From RGIG4140 sp045638265 (GTDB lineage: Bacteria > Pseudomonadota > Alphaproteobacteria > CAAHEQ01 > UBA3637), in NCBI GenBank assembly GCA_045638265.1, contig JAZUBA010000051.1, positions 48,331-112,330 of the forward strand: 64,000 nucleotides of DNA. Reading direction: 5' to 3'. The translations under genes and the position numbers were made by a program. Within the stretch, counting starts at the first letter, position 1. Every line of letters begins with the position of its first letter. The notes below the pieces were generated by a model, which saw nothing but the letters and a program-made list of their open reading frames with translations, was not told the DNA's origin and made no database searches. Shown here one piece after another: positions 7,659-17,700 of this stretch.

Positions 7659-10600
7659 TTATTGACAATCTGAACTATCATCAGATCCGGCAACCGATGT
7701 TGTACCGCTCGGACACTTTAATGCGGTTGTCATTTTTGTTTCAGGACAATAATATCCTTTGGGACAAATAGTTGCTGTTGTCATTGTTGTATTTGGACAA
7801 TAATAACCGACAGGAGAATCTTCACAACTTGATTGACCTGTATTGGGATTAAATGTTCCTTTTTCACAAGCCTTACAGGCACTTGAAGTTGTTTGTTCTG
7901 TCATTGGATTATATTTGCCGGCCGGACAAGCAATCGGATAATCTGATTTTGCCGGACAGTAAAATCCTTTTGGACATTTTTCTTGCATATCACCCTTACT
8001 GGCATCGGGACAAGTATATCCTGCTGTACAAGGAGTACAGGTAGTAGCTCCGACATCACTATATGTTCCGGCACTACAAGGCCCTGCTGTTGATAAACCT
8101 GTTGTGGGACAATAATATCCTTTGGGACAAATAGTTGCTGTTGATAAACCTGTTGTGGGGCAATAATATCCTTTGGGACAAGTTGTTGCGGAAGTTGCTC
8201 CTTCTAACGGACAGTAAGCCGTCATTGGACAAATGGTTCCTGCTGACATACCGGTTGAAGCACAATAGGTGCCTGCTTCACATTTTTTACATGCAGATGA
8301 ATTGTCTTGTCCTTCTTGATTGTTATATGTTCCTTTGGGACAAGATGTGCAATCTGTCTTGGCATCAGATCCTGGATTTGAATTATACGTGCCAACCGGA
8401 CAGGGTATTTGTTCAGCTGAACCAGTAGGACAATAAGTTCCTGCTTTACAAGTGATACACGCATCAATACTGGTTGCTCTCTCTTTCGGATTGTATGTTC
8501 CTGCTTTACATTTTGTACAATAACTTACGCTTATTTGTCCTGTTTTGGTATTATATGTACCGGCAGGACAGGGTATTTTATCGGCTGAACCAGCAGGACA
8601 ATAAGTTCCTGCATCACAAATTGTACATACATCAGCACTGCTTTGTCCTTCAGTCGGATTATAGGTTCCGGCTTTGCATTTTGTACAATAACTTACACTT
8701 GTTTGTCCTGTTTTGGTATTGTATGTTCCTGCTGGACAAGGTATTGGTTCAGCAGAGGCTGTTGGACAATAATGACCAATTTCACATTTTAAACAAGCTG
8801 TTGATTCTGTTGCTCCCTCTGTTGGATTGTAAGTTCCGGCTGGACAAGCTTTTTTTGTTTTTCCGACACAGTAATAGCCTTTTGGACAGGTGCCACTATC
8901 AGTAGAGCCTGCCTCACAATATGAATTTTCAGGACAAGGTTTACAAGATTCTAATCCTTCTTCATCACCATAAGTACCTTCCGGACAAATAGTAGGTGTT
9001 TTGGATGTTTTGGGGCAATAATATCCTTTCGGGCAAATAATTTCTTCTGTTGTTTCTTTGGGGCAGTAATGTCCGGCGGTGCAGTTTTGACCACTAAACG
9101 TTGTAGACCCTTCCGGACAATAATATCCTGCCGGACAACTGCTTAGTTTGTGGATGTAGCCACAATAAAATCCTACCGGACATTTTGCTTTAACCGTAGA
9201 TCCGGCTGGACAATAATCTCCTTTTTCACAAGGCAAACAATCGGTTGTTGCACCTTTTCCTTCCTGTGAATTATAGGTGCTGTGAGGACAAACGGTTGCT
9301 GTTCCAACACCAGCAGGACAATAAGAACCGGCTGGACAAATAATCGGTTCAACAGATCCTTTCGGACAATAGTATCCTATTGGACAAGCTAAACAAGCCG
9401 ATGAAGCAGTTGTTTTGTCATTTGGATTATATTTACCGGCAGGACAAGGCGTAACGGCTTTTGCTGTACAATAAGAACCTGCTGGACAAGTGATACATTC
9501 CGTTGCGCCTGTATTAGGGTTGTATGTACCGCTGGGACAAGTTAAACATGCTGTTGATTCCGTTGCGCCCATTGTTGGATTATATGTTCCTATTGGACAA
9601 GCTGTTTGTTTTGTCGCTGTACAATAATAACCGGCCGGACAAATGCCATTGGTAACGGAGCCTTCTGGACAGTAAGCATCAGCCGGACAGGTAATGCAAT
9701 CAGTTTTAGAGGATTTTCCTTCATTGGGATTATAAGTGCCTGTTGGACATTTTGTTGCGCCTAAAAATGAATTTTCAGGACAATAATGACCGGCAGGACA
9801 AATAACAGGTTCTGTTTGATTGGTCGGGCAATAATAACCTGCAGCACAAGAACTTGCTTTTGCCATACAAATATCTGATCCAGGTATTTTTTTATAAAAA
9901 TTAATATATAAATTACCGCTACCATGGTCGTATTCATTCGCCATTCTGATTCGGTGAATGCCTTTTTTTAAATCCAGAGAGAATGTTGTGCCTGTACGGG
10001 CATAATAAGAAACATCATCAATAATATATGTTAAACCTATATCTCCATCGGAAGATTTAATGCTCCCCTGGAAATCATAAGGCATAATGAATACAGAATC
10101 TTGGCAGTTGACTAAATTGGTAACATTTCGTTCGTGAGAGTTATAAAATTTGTTTGTGTAGACATATTGAGAATAATTATCACTATCCCAGCGAAATTTT
10201 TCACAGTAAATTGCCCGAATAGGAAAACCCATTTCATCGCAATCCAACTTTTGACAAGTGCGATTATTGCAATAATAGTAATCGGCGCAATCATTATTTT
10301 CTAAACATTCTACACACACATTTTCATCTTCAACATAAATATAATTGTTAGGACAAACGCAATCGCCGTTGATGAGTTGTCGTGGTGCGTCGCAAACACA
10401 TTGAGGTTCTATGCAACTGCATTTTTTTAAAACATCATCGAATGTTAATGGTTCTTCACAACACACACATTGGTCGTCAACTTCTTTGCAATCAGGTCCG
10501 CAAATGCATTTTTCCAAAGTTGCGTCGTATGTATTTGGTTCAGGGCAAGGTTGACATTTGCCGTTGATTAACTTTAACGGTTCTTTACAGATACATTGTT

Positions 10601-11537
10601 TGATTTTTTCATCATAATATTTATCAGATTCTTTAGCAACACATTTGCCGTCTTTTTTTTCTGCACAAGATGGGCAGTCAGGTACACATTCAGTACCGTC
10701 CCAAACTTCATTTTCATGACAAATAACACAATCTGTACCGTTATAATGAGCTTCATTCGGACAACATTTGTTAATATCTACTTCCGTTTGACCTGTCGGA
10801 CAAGCACATTTACCTTCTGATTCACTCCAACGAGTATAAGGTGCTGCATAGCAACATTCACAAATGCCATTTCCTCGGTCACATTTTTGTTTACAGACAC
10901 ATTCTCCGTTGACAAGCACTTCATTTTTGATACAAGTATGTGGATCATCTAAATTGGGGTCAATCGGAATATAAATTTTGTCGTCTGATGTGTCTGTTGG
11001 AATTGGTATTTTGAAATAAAATTCCATAGAAACATCGCCTTCTTCACCACAGTTTATTATATTGTCGGGTGACATTGTAATTCCTGTTTTGGCATCTTCA
11101 TTATCAGAGGAGGCATACAAAGATTGACGCAATACAATTTTTTCGCAAACATCATGTGTTACGGTTGTTTTGATAACAAATTCTTTACAAACTCTGCCGT
11201 TATAACAAGGAACTTCTGACGAGGAAACACTGTTTTCTACATCAGCAATCGGTCCATTATTAATGGCACGAACGAGTGTTGATTTACTGGCAACACGATA
11301 ATCCGCTTCAACGGCAAGTTTGCCTTTCAACACGGTATCCATAATACTGGTAGCACGATATGTATCAAATGCTGTTTTGTATCCGATAACACCGGCAATT
11401 GAGAACAAACCAATCAACACCAACACGCCTATCATTTCCACCATAGAACGTCCACACTCATGAAAGACTGATAATCGGGGGGTAAAAAGTGGTTGATATG
11501 TTTCTTTTGTAACGCTTTGATTTTGTTTGTTTTTCAT
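7659..11537 (-). CDS. Giant cysteine-rich surface protein with a type IV prepilin N-terminus (1292 aa)
   Basis: A 29-residue basic leader ends at Gly29, followed by RSMVE, with Glu34 at +5, and a hydrophobic helix (about 35-54, MIGVLVLIGLFSIAGVIGYK). This is the prepilin-peptidase site and N-terminal helix of type IV pilins and pseudopilins. A pilin-like head follows to ~190, then cysteine knots (about 200-435, each CxCxxxxxC-like). Residues about 440-545 form a cysteine-poor, PA14-like beta domain (GLTYIIDDVSYYARTGTTFS, LDLKKGIHRIRM). From ~550 to the end there are dozens of CPAGTYNP / CPKGYYCP repeats of the GCC2/GCC3 or ephrin-receptor-like type. AGGAG precedes the ATG. It is divergent from the 3034-aa paralogue, with a shared regulatory region. 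Probably a cell-surface adhesin or fibre; function is inferred. Confidence 0.82.
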   Translation of the reverse strand: MKNKQNQSVTKETYQPLFTPRLSVFHECGRSMVEMIGVLVLIGLFSIAGVIGYKTAFDTYRATSIMDTVLKGKLAVEADYRVASKSTLVRAINNGPIADVENSVSSSEVPCYNGRVCKEFVIKTTVTHDVCEKIVLRQSLYASSDNEDAKTGITMSPDNIINCGEEGDVSMEFYFKIPIPTDTSDDKIYIPIDPNLDDPHTCIKNEVLVNGECVCKQKCDRGNGICECCYAAPYTRWSESEGKCACPTGQTEVDINKCCPNEAHYNGTDCVICHENEVWDGTECVPDCPSCAEKKDGKCVAKESDKYYDEKIKQCICKEPLKLINGKCQPCPEPNTYDATLEKCICGPDCKEVDDQCVCCEEPLTFDDVLKKCSCIEPQCVCDAPRQLINGDCVCPNNYIYVEDENVCVECLENNDCADYYYCNNRTCQKLDCDEMGFPIRAIYCEKFRWDSDNYSQYVYTNKFYNSHERNVTNLVNCQDSVFIMPYDFQGSIKSSDGDIGLTYIIDDVSYYARTGTTFSLDLKKGIHRIRMANEYDHGSGNLYINFYKKIPGSDICMAKASSCAAGYYCPTNQTEPVICPAGHYCPENSFLGATKCPTGTYNPNEGKSSKTDCITCPADAYCPEGSVTNGICPAGYYCTATKQTACPIGTYNPTMGATESTACLTCPSGTYNPNTGATECITCPAGSYCTAKAVTPCPAGKYNPNDKTTASSACLACPIGYYCPKGSVEPIICPAGSYCPAGVGTATVCPHSTYNSQEGKGATTDCLPCEKGDYCPAGSTVKAKCPVGFYCGYIHKLSSCPAGYYCPEGSTTFSGQNCTAGHYCPKETTEEIICPKGYYCPKTSKTPTICPEGTYGDEEGLESCKPCPENSYCEAGSTDSGTCPKGYYCVGKTKKACPAGTYNPTEGATESTACLKCEIGHYCPTASAEPIPCPAGTYNTKTGQTSVSYCTKCKAGTYNPTEGQSSADVCTICDAGTYCPAGSADKIPCPAGTYNTKTGQISVSYCTKCKAGTYNPKERATSIDACITCKAGTYCPTGSAEQIPCPVGTYNSNPGSDAKTDCTSCPKGTYNNQEGQDNSSACKKCEAGTYCASTGMSAGTICPMTAYCPLEGATSATTCPKGYYCPTTGLSTATICPKGYYCPTTGLSTAGPCSAGTYSDVGATTCTPCTAGYTCPDASKGDMQEKCPKGFYCPAKSDYPIACPAGKYNPMTEQTTSSACKACEKGTFNPNTGQSSCEDSPVGYYCPNTTMTTATICPKGYYCPETKMTTALKCPSGTTSVAGSDDSSDCQ

Positions 11538-11572
11538 ATGCTTCTCCTAATGCTGAAATAATCCTAATCCCA

Positions 11573-11600
11573 TTGTAATTAAACGTACCTTTATTTGCAA
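11573..11600. promoter_or_regulatory. 28-bp quasi-palindromic operator, copy A
   Basis: Outer half-sites TTGTAATTAAA and TTTATTTGCAA flank the core CGTACC. It is close to the reverse complement of copy B, so it is oriented toward the minus-strand giant gene, whose start lies 36 nt away. The regulator is unknown. Confidence 0.65.
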
Positions 11601-11703
11601 CGATTTCACCAAAAATCCACTTTTTACGCTAATATGACAATAACCATAAGAAACCTGCCGTTAGATAAAAATAAAAAAAAATGCAAAAAAGTGAAAAAAA
11701 TTG

Positions 11704-11731
11704 TTGCAATTTAACGTACCTTTAATTACAA
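11704..11731. promoter_or_regulatory. 28-bp quasi-palindromic operator, copy B
   Basis: Outer half-sites TTGCAATTTAA and TTTAATTACAA flank CGTACC. Eleven of 14 positions match when the two halves are compared as an inverted repeat. It lies 42 nt upstream of the 3034-aa gene and probably overlaps its -35 region. Confidence 0.65.
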
Positions 11732-11773
11732 TCATATTAGCTATGATTATTATGTTAAAAAAAAGGGGTTTTT

Positions 11774-14700
11774 ATGTTTAACATATTTAAAAATAAAGAT
11801 TTTTTGTGTTTTAATGCCGATTCGGAAAATGCTCAAAGCAAATCGGATATGACAACCAAACAGGAATGTGGACGTTCTATGGTGGAAATGATAGGCGTAT
11901 TGGTGTTGATTGGTTTGTTCACTATTGGCGGCGTTGTCGGATACAAAACAGCATTTGATACATATCGTGCTACCAGTATTATGGATACAGTGTTGAAAGG
12001 CAAACTTGCCGTTGAAGCGGATTATCGTGTTGCTGGCAAATCAACGCTTGTTCGTGCGATTAATAACGGACCAATTGCCGATGTAAATGATAAAGTGGAA
12101 TATTATACCGAGGTTGCTTGTGGTAATCGCCAATGTAAAGAATATGTTATTAAAACCAAAGAACCGGCTGGTGTTTGTGAAAAAATTGTATTGCGTCAGT
12201 CTTTATATAATTCTTCCGATGAATCCGATAATACCCCTGAAATTTATATAACCCCGAATAATATAGAGGATTGCGGAGAAGAGGGTGAAGTAGATATGAC
12301 ATTTACTTTTCAAATACCCATGCTAAAAGCGGGAGATGGCAGTGATGTATATGAACCGGTTGACGGTACCTTGCAAGAATCTACTTGTCCCGCCGGACAA
12401 ATTATTATAGATGGTGTTTGTCAGTGTAGACCGGCGTGTGATAGGGGAGAGGGTGTTTGTGTTTGTTGTAATACGGGATATGAATATGATAATGAGACAA
12501 AGTCTTGTATTTGCCCTGCCGGTACACATGATACCGGCAGTGACTGTATTACGTGCGAAAATGGTACAAAATGGGATGAAACTAAAAAACAATGTGAAAA
12601 CCCTTGTACAGATGGTAAAATCTGGAACGGTACGACTTGTATAGACCTTTGTTCAGGCGGAAAAGAATGGGATAGTTCAGCCAATACCTGTGTTTGTCCG
12701 GAAGGGACAAATGATAACGGAGAAAGTTGTGTAACGTGTTCAGCTCCGAAAACACATTGGGATAACGAACTTAATAAATGTACTTGTCCGACGGGATTTG
12801 TTGAACGAAACGGAACGTGTGAACGCAAACCGACTTGCACAGAACCACGAACAGTTTATGATGAAGCAAGCAATACGTGTCAATGTCCGTCAGAAAGACC
12901 GGAATATGATGAAGATAAGAATACATGTAATTGTCCGGAGGCAACACCTTATTGGGATTCAACAAAAAATCAATGCGTTACTTGTGTTGTAGGTAACAGT
13001 AATACACCGGTTTGGAATGGAACAAGCTGTGTCAGTTGTGCGGGTGCGGATAATACAAAACCTTATTGGAATGGTACGGAATGTATCAGTTGTTATGCTA
13101 ATAATCCAACAACCCCTTATTGGAATGGTACAAATTGTACGACTTGTCCGAATACAACACCGGTATGGAATGGGACGGCTTGTGTCAGTTGTGCAGAAGC
13201 CGATAGTACAAAACCTGTTTGGAATAGTACGGAATGTGTGGCTTGTCCGACAGAAACGCCGTACTGGAACGGAACAAGCTGTGTCAGTTGTTACGATAAT
13301 AATCAAACAACACCGTATTGGAATGGTACAAATTGTACAGTATGTCCGGATGCTAAATTGTGGAATACGGAATCAAACCAATGTGTTCAATGTTTAGATA
13401 ACGAAAATTGTAGTGGTTCAACGCCTGTTTGTAATGATAATAATGTGTGTGAATCTTGTCCGGATGTAATGCCTATTTGGCATACGGATATGAAACAATG
13501 CGTCCAATGTTTAGAAAATGAAGATTGTAATGATAACGCAACTCCTGTTTGTAATAATAGCAATATGTGTGAATCTTGTCCGGATGCAATGCCTGTTTGG
13601 CATACGGATATGAAACAATGTGTTCAATGTTTGGAAAATGCTGATTGTCCGACAGGAACACCTGTTTGTAACGCCACGAACGCTTGTGAACCATGTCCTG
13701 ATGAAACACCAATTTGGGTAGCAGAAACAGGTAAATGTATTGCCAGCGATGGTCCGAGTGGAGATGGTTCTTGTAATGACAACAGCGATTGCAGTGTGGG
13801 CGAATATTGTGATATTACAACATGGGGAACAAGTAAAGACTATTGTACGACAGATACAAGCAATATGAGTGGTACATGCCGAAATGCAACTGATGATATC
13901 CAATCACCGAATAGTGGCACAACCCCAGCATTTGTAATATCCAACAGACCAATGTATTGGTGGAGTGCCAATAATTTCTGTCAGGCCTTGGGTAAAGTAT
14001 TGGCAGAAGTAAGCGATTTTGAATGTGCTCATACAATTTGTCCGGAATGTTCATCAGGAACTTGTCCGGACGGATGTGATGGTTATTATGGCTATTGTCA
14101 TCAAGATGATTCATTGGGATTAACAACAAGTGATGGTGTTAACATATCTCCAATCGTTGTTCAAATGACTAATGCCTACGGAAATTTATGGGGTTGGTTA
14201 AATACAAAATATAATGATTGTATGGCATATGATATCAGTTTGCAAAGCGGGGAAGTTAATCGCTATAACAGAAAGGGTACAAACCCAGCTATTTGTAAAG
14301 ACCGACCATCCTGTCCAATTGAAACACCGTATTGGAATGGCACAGAATGTACAACTTGTCCAATTGAAACACCGTATTGGAACGAAGAAACGGATCAATG
14401 CGAAGTTTGTCCGGCTGAAACACCGATTTGGGACGGTACAACATGTATTGAGGGTTATGTTTGTAAAGGTACTACAAGCGAATGTCAAACAAATAATGAT
14501 TGTACTCAATTGTATGGTAGTGGATATTATTGTAATATAGAATGTTTTACTGATCATTGTTCAACAGAAACGACAAGTCTTGGTGGTTCATGCCGTAAAG
14601 CAATTAGTGACGTCAAAGAACCAAACTCAGGAACAACTCCCCCGTTTGTGATGTCCAGTGAGAAAATGTATTGGTGGAGTGCGAAGAACTTCTGTCAGGC

Positions 14701-17700
14701 ATTGGGACAACGTCTTGTAGATGTAACCGATTACGAATGTGCACATGCAATTTGTCCTGATGATAATTGTGATAATGCATGGGGTTTTTGTCATGCAGAT
14801 ACATCACATAGCGTAGTTGGTGGAAATACAACTAATATATCTGCCAAAATAGCTGCAATGAAAGAGGCTTATGGCTCTTATTATTGTTGGGTGGATATGG
14901 ATTATAATTCTTGTAGACCGTATTTTACTAATTTCAACCAAGGACTTGTAACTTTTGGTTATAGAAATAACAGATATTACGCTGTATGTGAATCTGTTTG
15001 CGAAGGCGATACCCCTGTTTGGAACGGTACGGCTTGCGAAGCATGTCCGACGGGAACACTCTGGAATGAAGCAACAGGTGAATGTGTTGCTGCTCTTTGT
15101 AAAGGTGTTGTATATGAATGTAATGACAATGCCGATTGTGATGCAGGTGAATATTGTAATATTACATGTTATAATGATACTTGTACGAAAGATACGAGTG
15201 GTATGGGGGGAACTTGTCAAAATGCAAATGAACGCATTCAACCACCCGAGAATGGAACGAAACCACCGTTTATAATGTCAAATCAACCAATGACATGGTG
15301 GAATGCAAATAATTTTTGTGAGGCATTAGGTACAACACTTGTAGAGGTCAGTGATTATGCATGTGCACATAGTATATGTCCAAGCGGATGTGACGCTACA
15401 TATGGTTATTGTCATGCGGATCCATCGCAATCAGTGACATTATCCTTTGCCACAAATGATCGAACAGCGAAACTACAAGCGATGTATGAAGCCTATGGTA
15501 GTAATATTAGTTATGGGTGGACAAATACGGATACTGACGACCTTTGTTACGCATATAACGTTAGCTTCTATCAAGGTGGTATGTTTAATGGTCTTCGGTA
15601 TAGTAGCGTTGTTAATGCTGTATGTAAACCAGATTGTGCAGCGACTGATGTAACAAAACCATATTGGACAGGTACATCTTGTGAAGCTTGTCCGACAGAT
15701 ACATTTTGGGATGCAGAAAAAGGCGAATGTGTTGACATGCCAATTTGTGTGTTGAATAATTGTCGCTGGACCGGTTGGATAGATAGATCTCAGCCGGAAA
15801 GTGATAATACTGGTGGTGACTATGAAACATTAGATGGTCTTTGTGTAAGTGGTAAAATACAAAATATTTCTTGTCGTTCAGTGTGGTTCCCGAATACATC
15901 TCTTGATGATTTGGATCAAGTTCTTGAAAGCTGCGATACAGTAAATGGTTTAGTTTGTCTTAATGAGAAAAATTATGTTTCTGAACCAGGAGGGCCTAGA
16001 CCTCCGGGTATGGCTTGTTACAATTATGAAATCAATGTTTTTTGTTGTAGTAATTGTAAAGAATGTACGGCCAATACAGATTGTCCTGGTGATTACCCAT
16101 ATTGCGATAGTGGTGTTTGTATGCCGTGTCCAACGGGAACACCTGTTTGGAACGGAACATCTTGTGAAGCTTGTCCAATGGCAACACCGATTTGGGATTC
16201 TGAATTAGGTCAGTGTGTCACTTGTGCCGAAGCCGATAGCACAAAACCAGTTTGGAACGAAGAAACGAACCAATGTGAGGCTTGTCCTACTGAAACTGTT
16301 TGGGATGATGAAGCAGGAGTATGTATCGTACAACAGTGTAAGGGGGTTGTATATGCCTGTAATGATAACAATGATTGTGGTGCAGGAGAATATTGCGATA
16401 TAACATGCTATGATAATCATTGTACGGAAGATATGAGTGGTATGGGTGGAACATGTCGGAACGTACAAGATGATTTAAATGATAAGTCAGAAGAGGAACC
16501 ATTCTGGGTTTCGGATAGATATATGAATTGGTGGAGTGCTAAAAACTTCTGTCAAGGGTTAGGGAAACAAATGATATCCCTTGATGATTTAGAGTGTGCA
16601 CATCCAATGGAGCTTCATGGATATTGTCATGAAGATACATCAACAGATGTTATTTATTATAATCCATTAAACATATCAGACAAAGTATCGAGAACATTTA
16701 ATGCTTACGGTTCTATTTGGGGCTGGATGGAAAGTGATAGCTATGCTCCTGACAATTGTTATACTCGTATGGTTAATTTTAGTAATGGATACGTTCGGTT
16801 CCATTTGAGATATATTGTTGGCGGATACGCTATTTGTAAAGACCGACCTGCTTGCCCGACAGAAACACCGTATTGGGATGGTTCAGTTTGTGTAGCCGAA
16901 TGCCCGAGTGATAAGCCTGTAATTGGTGAAAACAACGTTTGCGAAGCCTGTCCAGCTGATAAACCTGAGTGGACAGGTACAGAGTGTATATATTGTCCTG
17001 ATACATCTACATGGGATGAAGAATGGAATGCTTGTACATTTACGATTGAATTGGAATCTTATTCTGCATGTAATAATGATTGTGGGGCTTCGCAGGTTGT
17101 AGAAAAATTTTCAGTAAGCAATTTAGAAGCATCGTATGATACTTATTTTACAGGATATGCTGACGACTGGTTCTGGATTTGTGAATCATATTTAAGTAAT
17201 TTAGATCCGAAAAATGAATGTATGAAATACAAATATAATATGGGCTTGAGAGCAGGCGGAACCAAAACAAACATGTTTATGGGTATAACTTATGCAGGAG
17301 AAGGAGCTACAAAAGGATATTGGCACTCATATCAAGGTATTATGAGAATTAATGGAACAATGACGTTTGTTTATAATCCAGATATTAAAATGGGAGAATA
17401 TTGTCCGGTTGGTTATTATTGCTCGTCGGATGGTAACTCAGTTGCAACACAGTGTATAAATGAAACCATTACAGAAAATATTGCTGAAACTGATTGTCAC
17501 GTTTGTGATATCCGTTTCTGGAGAGAGGATGATGGTTCTTGTATCTACTGTGAAACTGAAGATACTCAAACCAAGATTGAACAATCCGAATGTAATCGTT
17601 GTACAAATAGATTCTGGAAGGATAATAACTATTGTTACCATTGTTCAATTTCGGGAGTGCAATCAGGTATCATGCAAAATGAATGTGAACGGTGTAGCAA

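Larger units (their letters stand above)
11239..12084. repeat. Long inverted repeat formed by the paired prepilin N-terminal coding regions
   Basis: The arms are about 11239-11459 and 11864-12084 (about 220 bp each). They encode nearly the same residues (prepilin site, helix and head up to GPIADV) in the two divergent genes, with only scattered differences. The ~400-bp spacer holds both starts, both promoters and two 28-bp operators. The similarity indicates recent duplication or ongoing gene conversion. Confidence 0.8.
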
